Shown: one piece after another, positions 19,558 through 26,768 of the stretch
Layout: every line of letters begins with the position of its first letter
How positions within the stretch are numbered: the first letter of the stretch is position 1
NCBI GenBank assembly: GCA_022010055.1
Contig: CP091737.1
Location: 1,674,001 to 1,738,000, forward strand
Direction: 5' to 3'
Source of the DNA: Treponema sp.
GTDB taxonomy: Bacteria; Spirochaetota; Spirochaetia; Treponematales; Treponemataceae
Length of the DNA stretch: 64,000 bases
Program-made: the position numbers and the translations under genes
The notes under the pieces: model-generated
What the model was told of the DNA's origin: nothing
Database searches by the model: none
Seen by the model: only the letters and a program-made list of their open reading frames with translations

Positions 19558-20546
19558 ATGAAATATCTTATTGACGGAGTGAACAAAAGTGTTCTTTCCC
19601 TTGCAAACCAGTATAAACATCTTAAACAGGACGATGAGTTCAAGGTTTTTGATGACTGCTTCTCAAATATAGAAGGTCTTGACCTTGTTCAGATAAATAA
19701 TTTTTATGTAGACGAGGATGGGAATAAGGTCAAAGTAGAGAGGTCTGATAATGACAGCAGACGGATGAAGATTACGACTGACTTTGATTCTGCTCTTGAA
19801 TGGTGCGACTGCTATGTTACATTCCGTTCTGTTCCGTATGAGATTACAATCCAACCTGACCTGGAAAATGCTGAAAAGCAGGTAAATGCCCTTCTTTCGA
19901 GAATAGAGCAAGCCCGCTCGGCAGGAAAAAAAATATATCTAGGAAACCGCTTTTCCGAAGAGTTTTCAGAAATAGCCGGCACCTATGAGAACTGCATAAA
20001 TCCGCATATAACGAAAGAAAATCTTGAAGAGATAAAGGATTATTCATTCTTCTTCAAGGGAACATATCCTTATTTCGGGTTCAATACAACAATGATAGTT
20101 GGAACGAACTCTGTTTCGGGAAATTCAGCTGTGCATTGAAAGCGAAAAAACATTACGAAGATTTGGGAGAAAAAGTGATTTTAATCCATACGGAGGAAAC
20201 ATATCCGTTTCTTGACGACCAGAACGGCACTGTGTACGGCTTCTGCCGAAACTTCTCCGATCTCACCACGGATGAGGATTTTACTTACCTCCAGAGCCTT
20301 GTGGCAAAAATATACAACGAACAACGACCAGACAGAATAATTTTTGTAACGCAGTCAGGATTCGGTATTGACGGAGTAATCAGCTCTTATCAGGATTCGG
20401 ACAACGGCTATAAGATGAAAGGTCTATGGGATGTATTCATTACAAGGTCGTTCGGGCTTGACGAGGTGATTGTTTCCGCAAACTGCAACAGGCTCGACCT
20501 TGCAAGACGGCTTGTTGAGTATTACAACATAAAAACTCAAAGGTGA
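19558..20546 (+). CDS. P-loop protein, possibly DUF1611/DgcN-like, partner of the radical SAM enzyme
   Basis: Two frames, 19558-20139 and 20136-20546, become one 329-residue protein if one A is restored at 20121-20123. The repair creates a Walker A motif, GTNSVSGKFS, near residue 185, followed by KAKKHYEDLGEKVILIHTEE. This resembles the P-loop half of DUF1611 proteins, which have GTDCAVGKMT. The N-terminal ~180 residues match nothing I recognise. AGGAGA precedes the ATG and the gap to the radical SAM gene is 15 nt. An ATP-dependent ligase or kinase step on the same substrate is possible but unproven. Confidence 0.6.
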
Positions 20547-20554
20547 ATGCTAGC

Positions 20555-20992
20555 ATGATTTACGTAAACCCCTGTATTTATGATGCTGGAGAAACCATTG
20601 AATATGCAACAGACGATAAAACCAAGTTTTATAAGGCTCAGCAGAAATGCCGGTTTGATGAGCTTGAACTTCAGCTAAAGGGTTTTTCTCTTGAGCATCC
20701 TGAAATAGATATTCAGTGCGATTATTGCGGTATTACAGACAAAGTCATGGAATTCAAGGAAAGCGAGGATTTTAAATATCTCTGTGCAAGCAGTTATGTC
20801 GCAAAAATGCTTTCTGGAATAAAAACTATATTGTCCAGTGATATTGCAGAGCCTGTCGTTGATGAGATAAAAACACAGGCTGAGGAGATTCATTCTGAAT
20901 ACGGTATTTCAGACGAGGATTTTAATAAAATCAAAGAGGAAGGATTCAGTTTTTCCGTGAGCGACAAGCCGCAGGAAGAAAGTGAATCTTGA
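20555..20992 (+). CDS. Small acidic protein of unknown function in the radical SAM cassette
   Basis: ATG 20555 is chosen, since AAGGTGA lies about 8 nt upstream; an in-frame GTG at 20543 overlaps the previous stop. The product of about 145 residues has CDYCGITDKVMEF, a CX2C pair in the middle, and an acidic Ser-rich end (KPQEESES). No family is recognised. The tight spacing to the P-loop gene suggests it belongs to the same unit. A CX2C pair could bind metal, but a single pair is weak evidence. Confidence 0.55.
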   Translation: MIYVNPCIYDAGETIEYATDDKTKFYKAQQKCRFDELELQLKGFSLEHPEIDIQCDYCGITDKVMEFKESEDFKYLCASSYVAKMLSGIKTILSSDIAEPVVDEIKTQAEEIHSEYGISDEDFNKIKEEGFSFSVSDKPQEESES

Positions 20993-21020
20993 CGTGTTGA
21001 AATAAAATAAAAAAGTCAGA

Positions 21021-21036
21021 CACAGCAGCGGCTGTG
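21021..21036 (+). other. Short hairpin before the HTH gene
   Basis: CACAGC (21021-21026) and GCTGTG (21031-21036) form a perfect 6-bp stem with a 4-nt loop, ending a few bases before the AAGGAAAG ribosome site of the 21048 gene. No T-run follows, so it is not a classic terminator. It may modulate translation. Confidence 0.35.
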
Positions 21037-21047
21037 CAAGGAAAGTT

Positions 21048-21278
21048 ATGTCAAAGGACATAAAAAGAATCAACACGTTCTTCAGGACAGCACTGAAGGA
21101 TGATGTTGATTCGCTCAGAGAGAGGATTATCCTGTCGCAGAGGCAGGAAAGAATTTTTGATATGTTCTATGTCAAAAAGAACGATATTGGATTTATAGCG
21201 GATTCGCTCAATGTATGCGTGTCTGTGGTGAATGATGAGCTTAGGCTGATAAGAGGGAAAATTCTCAGGATTATCTAG
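21048..21278 (+). CDS. Small helix-turn-helix protein
   Basis: This 76-residue basic protein contains RQERIFDMFYVKKNDIGFI followed by ADSLNVCVSVVNDELRLI, the layout of a sigma-region-4-like helix-turn-helix. AAGGAAAG lies just before the ATG. Its 3' end overlaps that of the convergent toxin-like gene by 8 nt. It could regulate late phage genes or the neighbouring module; the target is unknown. Confidence 0.55.
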   Translation: MSKDIKRINTFFRTALKDDVDSLRERIILSQRQERIFDMFYVKKNDIGFIADSLNVCVSVVNDELRLIRGKILRII

Positions 21279-21696
21279 TAGACACTCCCTCTAATCTGAA
21301 TGATTCAAGAATATCTCTTTTAATTTTTCCTGAGATTTCTACAGTTTTTATCTTCCGTATTATTTCAGAGAGCTTCTCATTTCCGATATTGCCCTTATAG
21401 ACTGGATTATACTCTTTGAATTTCTGTTCTGTAAACTGTGATATAATATCCTCAAGATATAAAAGGCAATCGCTTTCAAAAAGACCGTCTTTCCTGTAAA
21501 AATAAACAAGGCTGTCTGAACTTAAATTTTTATATCGAACACTTGATATTTGCGTAGTTGTTGTGCAAAGGTAAATGTTTCTAGGTTCTTCAAATACTGA
21601 AACTCTGCCAAGATATACAAACCACCTTGGTTTAGCCTCTCTACCAGTAGATGTATAGTCTTTCTCTGTTCTGAACACATCACCTAGCTTAGGCAT
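21271..21696 (-). CDS. Putative toxin of a Panacea-type toxin-antitoxin pair
   Basis: This 141-residue protein starts at ATG 21696, overlapping the end of the Panacea gene by 8 nt, so the two are co-translated. Its beginning (MPKLGDVFRTEKDY, then KPRWFVYLGRV and IYLCTTTTQ) is reminiscent of small PemK/MazF-type beta-barrel toxins, but key residues cannot be assigned with confidence. Panacea antitoxins are known to pair with many unrelated toxins, so the role is inferred mainly from the partner. Confidence 0.5.
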   Translation of the reverse strand: MPKLGDVFRTEKDYTSTGREAKPRWFVYLGRVSVFEEPRNIYLCTTTTQISSVRYKNLSSDSLVYFYRKDGLFESDCLLYLEDIISQFTEQKFKEYNPVYKGNIGNEKLSEIIRKIKTVEISGKIKRDILESFRLEGVSTR

Positions 21697-22267
21697 TTGC
21701 AATCTCGTTGTACATTCTCAGGTTGTATTCAGGCAGTGTCAGTTCATCTTCTTTTTCTGTAAAGATGTTTCTGTCAAATTCGTCAGCGTAGAGCATTTGA
21801 CTATTCGGAGTTCGTTCATAGGCTTTTCGCCATGCCTTTATCTCTTTATGTGATAAATCAGAGGCTTTTTTTGCGTCAATATTTTCAGCAATAAATCTGT
21901 CTACAATCTCATCCAAAATACGCTTTTCTTTTGGAGAGATAAAATCCATATCTGGCTTACAGTCGCATTTGAACTGCTTTCTTGACTGCCCACGAGACTC
22001 AGAATTTATTACAGAAAATTCGCTGAATGATTCTACAAATTCATCGTTGTTATAGAGTTCGTCAGGAACAGGACCCATTCGCTTGGCTCTAAAATCAAGT
22101 TCTGTACAAGGTGAGCCAAGCTGTTTTACACACTGGAAATCAAAGAAAGCAAGTATTTTATACATAACCATTTGATAGATATAGTAGCCTTTCGCTTTAT
22201 AAAATCTATCTGCGATGTAAGCGACAACATTCCCTATTATCTGTCTATGATATGCCTTGTATATCAT
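21689..22267 (-). CDS. Panacea (DUF4065/SocA-like) domain antitoxin
   Basis: This 192-residue protein has the Panacea pattern: an early helix (MVMYKILAFFDFQCVKQLG), then FRAKRMGPVPDELYNN, where the GPV-x-x-LY motif is characteristic. The family is a promiscuous antitoxin domain, often carried by prophages. It is the first gene of a two-gene operon transcribed against the surrounding phage genes, a typical layout for an independently expressed lysogeny or anti-phage module. Confidence 0.75.
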   Translation of the reverse strand: MIYKAYHRQIIGNVVAYIADRFYKAKGYYIYQMVMYKILAFFDFQCVKQLGSPCTELDFRAKRMGPVPDELYNNDEFVESFSEFSVINSESRGQSRKQFKCDCKPDMDFISPKEKRILDEIVDRFIAENIDAKKASDLSHKEIKAWRKAYERTPNSQMLYADEFDRNIFTEKEDELTLPEYNLRMYNEIANA

Positions 22268-22280
22268 TTTCTCACCCTCA

Positions 22281-22363
22281 CTTGTCTAAAGACAAGATTT
22301 TTTCTCGCATAACCAACTTATGCCTTTTGTTTACCGCCTAAATTATACAATAAGATACATCTT
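22281..22363 (-). promoter_or_regulatory. Promoter with two palindromes upstream of the toxin-antitoxin operon
   Basis: On the minus strand a consensus -10 TATAAT (22342-22347 on the plus strand as ATTATA) is preceded by a TTGCTA-like -35 at about 15 bp. The spacer contains the palindrome AAGAT-N2-ATCTT (22352-22363). A second palindrome, CTTGTC-N4-GACAAG (22281-22296), lies in the leader. Both are placed where an antitoxin or complex could bind for autoregulation. Confidence 0.5.
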
Positions 22364-22514
22364 AGCAACAGAAAAAACAACAAATTTTACAAATATATTT
22401 TTTCCGCATAATTTTCCCACGTATTCTGCATAAAATCCGCATTTATTTGTCTTTGTTTTGCCTTATGATTTGTATAAATCAAAGTTCTAATGAACTGAGA
22501 GGGAGGATATAGCT

Positions 22515-23042
22515 ATGGAAGTAAAGACTGAATCAGGCTCAACTTTCAATGCGGCAGGCAGCGGAACAACTGCTCTCGGTATAGTAGGTACTGTACTTGG
22601 AGGACTTGCGACTGTTATGAGCGGCAACGGTCTCCTTGGCATTGGAGCGAATGCAGGAGGAGCAAGAGGTATGCCTAATGCAAATGACAGCAACACTTTT
22701 GTTTCCAAGGCTGAGCTTGAAATGACACAGGAACTTGCAAAAAAAGATTCTGAGATTGCACTCTTGAAATCAGAACAGAACACTGAAATCAAGATTGCGG
22801 ATGTCTATGACAGACTGATTTCAAAAATCAACCAGAACCAGAAGGAACAGGCAGATTGGAACGCACAGCAGTCTGTAAACAACGCCACAATTTCTGCCGC
22901 TATCGCTACAAACGCCCAGAGCATAGCGTCATTGCAGAACTGTTGTAATCAGATTACAAAACTTGTTATTCCAAACAGTGCTGTATGTCCTGGATGGGGC
23001 AACGTTACTGTAACACCGGCGACAGCTTCCACAACGGCATAG
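22515..23042 (+). CDS. Phage protein with Gly-rich hydrophobic N-terminus and coiled coil
   Basis: GAGGGAGGATATAGCT before the ATG is a strong ribosome site. The 175-residue product starts MEVKTESGSTFNAAGSG, then has a Gly/Ala-rich hydrophobic segment (ALGIVGTVLGGLATVMSG) at about residues 19-50. A helical coiled-coil region (residues 64-135) and a Cys-containing tail (LQNCCNQITKLVIPNSAVC) follow. Proteins of this look are common and uncharacterised in gut phages. Function is unknown; a virion or membrane-associated role is possible. Confidence 0.65.
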   Translation: MEVKTESGSTFNAAGSGTTALGIVGTVLGGLATVMSGNGLLGIGANAGGARGMPNANDSNTFVSKAELEMTQELAKKDSEIALLKSEQNTEIKIADVYDRLISKINQNQKEQADWNAQQSVNNATISAAIATNAQSIASLQNCCNQITKLVIPNSAVCPGWGNVTVTPATASTTA

Positions 23043-23076
23043 CCTAAAGCAAGTGTCGGAGTGAGTGAGGTAATCT

Positions 23077-23553
23077 ATGAACGGACTTGATTTTTCAAAT
23101 ATCCTGCAAAATAACTTTAGGACGGACTTCTGGAAGAGATATGACGATGTTATCAATTGCTTGTCATCTGAACAGAGAGATTTTGTTTCTAGGCAGAAAA
23201 ATGTTATACAGGCTAAAAATTTGATGTATCAGGAGTTCATAGATTACCTTTTTGAAATCAACAAGGATGCTTTTGTGTCTGTCTCTGACGGCGTTCATAA
23301 AAACATTGTGAACAAATATATCAACGAGATAAAAAATGCGGCAGATAGTTATGTGTCAAGGACAGAGCAGCTTGAAAAAGAAAATGAAGAGCTGAAAGCA
23401 CAAATTAAGAAAGTCCTGGAGGAATGTGGCAATGCTAAACCAGTGGCAGCAAATGGAAGTGGACGAGTTCGAGAAGATAATTCTAAAAAGGCTTTTCGGC
23501 AGAACGGAAATTCCAGACTCAACAGCGATGATTCTGAAGGCGTTAAGAATTGA
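23077..23553 (+). CDS. Phage hypothetical protein with C-terminal coiled coil
   Basis: This 158-residue protein starts MNGLDFSNILQNNF and has a clear coiled coil at residues 85-115 (SRTEQLEKENEELKAQI). The last ~40 residues overlap the next gene in another frame and look low-complexity, like an out-of-frame shadow. The true protein may end near 23420, or may continue into the next frame if the junction contains an indel. No family is recognised. Confidence 0.55.
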   Translation: MNGLDFSNILQNNFRTDFWKRYDDVINCLSSEQRDFVSRQKNVIQAKNLMYQEFIDYLFEINKDAFVSVSDGVHKNIVNKYINEIKNAADSYVSRTEQLEKENEELKAQIKKVLEECGNAKPVAANGSGRVREDNSKKAFRQNGNSRLNSDDSEGVKN

Positions 23554-23755
23554 CCCGAATCATTATATAAGGGAGTTTGAGGAAAGAATTGAGCCTTTTT
23601 TAAAGGAAACTGGAGAATGCGACGGTCAGTTTTTAAAAAGAACATTAAAAGTCTGGAAACCTGGAATTGCAAGAATAATAGATATTCCTGAGCAGGATTT
23701 CAGACTTCAAGATTTCGCTGATACACTGCTGACATTGGTTTTCGGACACGCATAG
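23432..23755 (+). CDS. Small phage hypothetical protein
   Basis: ATG 23432 is chosen because GGAGG (23418-23422) lies 9 nt upstream. The 107-residue product (MLNQWQQMEVDEFEKIIL to LLTLVFGHA) is helical. It overlaps the previous gene by 122 nt, which is long for independent phage genes. Fusion with the previous coiled-coil protein through a single-base indel near 23425 would also be consistent. Function is unknown. Confidence 0.5.
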   Translation: MLNQWQQMEVDEFEKIILKRLFGRTEIPDSTAMILKALRIDPNHYIREFEERIEPFLKETGECDGQFLKRTLKVWKPGIARIIDIPEQDFRLQDFADTLLTLVFGHA

Positions 23756-23787
23756 GCACATTTTTCCGAGAGGAAAGGAGATTAACA

Positions 23788-24247
23788 ATGGAATTTGGAA
23801 AACTTATCCAGAAAGCAATGATGGCTGAAAATGTCGACAAGAAAGAGCTTTCAGACCTTATCGCCATGTTGCTGGAAAATAATGAGTCAAAGCACGCTGC
23901 GTACGTGAAGCTCTATGATTACATCTATGGTGATACCTTATGCCGAGACAAGTGCGAGGAATGGGTTGAATCTATGGTGTCTGGAAATGAGCACGGTCAG
24001 AAATGGTCGATTGAGGAAATTGAAAGCCTTGCAAAGACTTGAGATTGATTTCAGCGACTTCACGAAGTACGAGTTCTACGCTGTAGTTCACATGATGAAC
24101 TATGACTATAAAGACGCTTTTACCTCAATGGGAACGACTCTTGATGCCACAGGCTGTGCTAAACTCGCACTCGCATGGTTCAATGACGAGGACGCACCAA
24201 GCGGAAAGACAAAGAACTATTATTTTCACGTTGTGTGCGGTGAGTAG
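23788..24247 (+). CDS. Gut-phage conserved protein (DUF7841-like), split by a frameshift
   Basis: Frames 23788-24042 and about 24029-24247 join into a 152-residue protein if one A of the run at 24033-24035 is extra, giving IEEIESLARLEIDFSDF. The joined protein follows a pattern I recognise from conserved gut-phage proteins: an N-terminal helix pair, the motif CEEWVESM, KWSIEEI, then YEFYAVVHMMNYDYKD and WFNDEDAPSGKTKNYY. AGAGGAAAGGAG precedes the ATG. Its function is not known. Confidence 0.6.
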
Positions 24248-24273
24248 CACCGGACTCGACATGATATTTCGCC

Positions 24274-24301
24274 GCTCCCTGCACCACAGGGAGCCTTTTT
24301 A
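24274..24301 (+). terminator. Rho-independent terminator
   Basis: A perfect 8-bp GC-rich stem, GCTCCCTG (24274-24281) with CAGGGAGC (24287-24294), has a 5-nt loop and is followed by CTTTTTAT. It ends the unit beginning at 22515 and precedes the lysis genes. Confidence 0.9.
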
Positions 24302-24376
24302 TAGCCGCGGAGAAATATTTAACATTAATATTACCCTGTTATATGATTCAGTAAGAAATGGCAACCGGGGGAATCA

Positions 24377-24769
24377 ATGAGTTCTGATGAGAAAAACATA
24401 GAACAAAACAATTTCGGGGTAATCAACGTGCGGTTAAAAAGTATTGAGGCGACATTATCTGACTTAAAAGACCTGCTTATTAAAGTACCGATAATGGTGA
24501 ATGATATGGCTGACCTTGAGCGTAGGACGACAACCGCCGAAACAAATATTGATGTTCTTGCAAAAGAAGTAACCCACCTTAAAGAATCCTGCAAAGCGAT
24601 AACAGAAATGAGAGTTGAGATTAAATCCGCAAAAGAGGAGCTTAATAATCTGAAATTAGCACCTATCCAGAAAAATGCGGGTCGCTGGAATTATATCACT
24701 GACTATATTTTTAAAGGTCTTGTTGCCGCCGCCTGTATCTATCTTTTTTCAAAAGGCGGATTTAATTAA
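24377..24769 (+). CDS. XhlA-like coiled-coil protein with C-terminal membrane anchor
   Basis: This 130-residue protein has a long N-terminal coiled coil (residues 15-95) and one C-terminal transmembrane segment (YIFKGLVAAACIYLFSKG). That is the layout of phage haemolysin XhlA-type lysis accessory proteins, which sit in the inner membrane beside the holin. It is the first gene after a terminator and precedes the lysin, holin and spanin genes. The assignment rests on layout and position. Confidence 0.6.
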   Translation: MSSDEKNIEQNNFGVINVRLKSIEATLSDLKDLLIKVPIMVNDMADLERRTTTAETNIDVLAKEVTHLKESCKAITEMRVEIKSAKEELNNLKLAPIQKNAGRWNYITDYIFKGLVAAACIYLFSKGGFN

Positions 24770-24826
24770 AGCGGATGATTTAACAATAGATTTAACTTCT
24801 GCTATGTTGAAGAACAGAGGTAAAAA

Positions 24827-25342
24827 ATGCTTAATCTTATTCTTGAACGAAAAAAGAAATCCTACGACTTCAAGGTAAACCCTAAGGCTCCCGGTTCTTT
24901 CGCCAATAACTACAAAAACAACAGCATAGATTCTCTTGTTGTGTATGATGACAAGGCGGAACTAGCAAGATTTAACTGCCAGACAGTCGCGAATTACTGC
25001 TTTGGTGATTACGCCACGGCTGATACGGTCGAGTATGGCGACACAATCCGCGAAGGATACTTCAAGATAAAATGCTTTGTCGAGCCTCGAAATTTCCATG
25101 GAGAAATACACGGAATCATAGAAACCAGAGATATTGATGGACAGTGGATAAACCACGATTCCATGCAGACTACGGCAGGAGGATTCCAGAACGGAAGGTT
25201 TCTTGTTCATGACAGATTCTCACGGAAACTTAACGCTGACACAAACTACGCATGGTCAGCAGGCTGTTTCATACTCTCCTCTGCCGACCTCGAGGCGTTC
25301 AATATGATTCTCCACGCCTATAAATCAAGAGCGGAGATGTAA
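24827..25342 (+). CDS. Putative phage lysin, L,D-transpeptidase-like
   Basis: AGAGG precedes the ATG and the product has 171 residues. The C-terminal part has FLVHDRFSRK and then YAWSAGCFILSSADLEAF. The SxGC motif after an upstream His resembles the catalytic HxnSxGC arrangement of L,D-transpeptidase-fold enzymes. It lies in the lysis cassette, so a peptidoglycan-cutting role is likely. The His-to-Cys spacing and the rest of the fold cannot be confirmed by eye; a different cysteine peptidase is possible. Confidence 0.45.
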   Translation: MLNLILERKKKSYDFKVNPKAPGSFANNYKNNSIDSLVVYDDKAELARFNCQTVANYCFGDYATADTVEYGDTIREGYFKIKCFVEPRNFHGEIHGIIETRDIDGQWINHDSMQTTAGGFQNGRFLVHDRFSRKLNADTNYAWSAGCFILSSADLEAFNMILHAYKSRAEM

Positions 25343-25418
25343 TACCGGGAGAGATTGTGGAGGTATGACAATAATGAATGTTGGTTCCTTATGGAATAAG
25401 CATAGTTTTTATATTTTA

Positions 25419-25443
25419 TATCTTGAACAACATTTTCAAGATA
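25419..25443 (+). promoter_or_regulatory. Hairpin directly before the holin ribosome site
   Basis: A perfect 9-bp inverted repeat, TATCTTGAA (25419-25427) and TTCAAGATA (25435-25443), has a 7-nt loop. It ends 2 nt before GGAGG (25446-25450) of the holin gene. Such placement could delay holin translation and so time lysis. Confidence 0.5.
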
Positions 25444-25454
25444 ATGGAGGCTAT

Positions 25455-25856
25455 ATGAGAATTGTAAAAGCGTTCTTTTTTGTCCTTGCCACAGCTATAA
25501 TGGCACTGTGTCTTTTGTTCACACCGGAGGTTTCCGGTCCTGTGAGTATCACCTACACCACCGTTATCGGTATCTACCTCGGATTGGATATTGCTGCGAT
25601 GATTAAAAAGACCTCGACCTTGAAAAAGGGGGATTTCGAGTCCTTGAATGTCTATAAGTATGTTCTGTGCTCTATATGTCTTTCTATCCTTACGGTCGTC
25701 GCCCTTATCGTAAAAAATGAATCAGATGTTACAACCGCGATAGCTTCGTTTATAACCTCCGCTATAGTTGTCATAGGCTGTATTATAGGTGGACTCGATG
25801 GAAATAAGATAGCCACAGGAGTTGACGGAAGCTCTGGCAACACGAAAAAGGAATAA
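25455..25856 (+). CDS. Putative holin
   Basis: ATG 25455 is used, 4 nt after GGAGG; an upstream in-frame ATG lacks support. The 133-residue protein has four hydrophobic segments: AFFFVLATAIMALCLLF, VSITYTTVIGIYLGLDIAAM, YVLCSICLSILTVVALIV and ITSAIVVIGCIIGGL. It ends in a short charged tail. Size, topology and position between the lysin-like gene and the spanins fit a holin. Confidence 0.6.
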   Translation: MRIVKAFFFVLATAIMALCLLFTPEVSGPVSITYTTVIGIYLGLDIAAMIKKTSTLKKGDFESLNVYKYVLCSICLSILTVVALIVKNESDVTTAIASFITSAIVVIGCIIGGLDGNKIATGVDGSSGNTKKE

Positions 25857-25859
25857 CGT

Positions 25860-26231
25860 ATGGGATTTAAGGTAATTCTAGTTCTGATTTGTATTGTCAT
25901 TGCTCTTGTGTGTACTATCGTGATAATGGGTACAGTGATAAGGAGCAAGGATAAAAAAATATCCTCCCTTTCTGATTCATTGAAACGGCAGAGGGATATT
26001 CTTGCGGAAATTGACGGCGTGAAACAGACTGCAAGGAAAGAACAGAAGATTATCTCATCCGGCTCTATGGCGGAGCGGTTTAAGAATTCCATAAAGGTCT
26101 TGAAGAAACACAATCAGAACAACAGGCAAGAGGATTTGAATGAGAAAATTTATCATAATCTGTTTACTGGCAACTGTCCTGATTTCTTGCCAGACAATAA
26201 GAAAAGAACCTGTCGCAATCCCGGACATTGA
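25860..26231 (+). CDS. Inner-membrane spanin (Rz-like)
   Basis: This 123-residue protein has one N-terminal membrane segment (VILVLICIVIALVCTIVIMG) followed by a charged coiled-coil periplasmic part. That is the i-spanin layout. Decisive support is that a small lipoprotein gene starts inside it in another frame, exactly as Rz1 does in Rz. Spanins bridge and fuse the inner and outer membranes in the last step of lysis, so their presence implies a diderm host. Confidence 0.7.
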   Translation: MGFKVILVLICIVIALVCTIVIMGTVIRSKDKKISSLSDSLKRQRDILAEIDGVKQTARKEQKIISSGSMAERFKNSIKVLKKHNQNNRQEDLNEKIYHNLFTGNCPDFLPDNKKRTCRNPGH

Positions 26232-26433
26232 CTACCCTGCGTTCCCTGCTGACGTTAATGACCCAGCTGTCATAGTAACCCTAAAGGATGAGTCTGTATG
26301 TATTGACTATACAGCCGAGTGGAAACAGACAGAAATTCCCCTGTGGTTCTGGCTAAAGCTGGTAAAATACTCTATCGAGGTTGAGTCTGCGATAAATCAG
26401 TATCAGGCAGTTATTAACAATATCAACAAGTAG
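26140..26433 (+). CDS. Outer-membrane spanin lipoprotein (Rz1-like)
   Basis: This 97-residue protein has a signal peptide with a lipobox (LLATVLISC, Cys17), a short Pro-rich stretch (EPVAIPDIDYPAFP) and a helical C-terminus. It starts 92 nt before the end of the Rz-like gene in a different frame, with GAGG before the ATG. Together the two genes form an overlapping Rz/Rz1 pair. It is longer than lambda Rz1 but within the range of overlapping o-spanins. Confidence 0.7.
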   Translation: MRKFIIICLLATVLISCQTIRKEPVAIPDIDYPAFPADVNDPAVIVTLKDESVCIDYTAEWKQTEIPLWFWLKLVKYSIEVESAINQYQAVINNINK

Positions 26434-26438
26434 ATTTT

Positions 26439-26768
26439 ATGATTTACAAGTCAAAAAGACAGACTGCGGAAAGCAAGGCTAAGAGCAAATTCCGGCAGAC
26501 AGGCAAATGGAAAAAATTCCGGGCTTTTATCAAGAAAGCCCGGAAAGTTGATTTTGTAACACAAAAACCTTTGCTCAAGGGATGGCAACTGCATCATGCA
26601 AATATGCAGATTGGAATGTATGATAATCTCAATCCAGATAATTTTTACGCCTTAAACAAAACTACGCATGAGCTTGTGCATTTCCTGTACAGATACACAA
26701 ATTGGAGAGAACTTCTTGAGCGAATCCGAACTATCCTTGAAAAAATGGAGCAACTTAATTCCCGATAA
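26439..26768 (+). CDS. Small HNH-like phage protein
   Basis: This 109-residue basic protein contains GWQLHHANMQ, YDNLNPDNFYALNKTTHE and LVHFLYRY. The HH, N and H spacing resembles a compact HNH nuclease fold, common near phage packaging or lysis genes. No zinc-binding cysteines are present. Its end overlaps that of the convergent integrase gene. The assignment is tentative. Confidence 0.5.
   Translation: MIYKSKRQTAESKAKSKFRQTGKWKKFRAFIKKARKVDFVTQKPLLKGWQLHHANMQIGMYDNLNPDNFYALNKTTHELVHFLYRYTNWRELLERIRTILEKMEQLNSR

Noticed and set aside
24102..24380. A 92-codon frame across the terminator
   Set aside because: It overlaps the DUF7841-like gene and runs through the GC-rich terminator stem; it is an out-of-frame shadow.
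25365..25454. Upstream extension of the holin frame to ATG 25365
   Set aside because: The internal ATG 25455 has GGAGG at ideal spacing and begins at the first membrane segment; the extension spans the hairpin.
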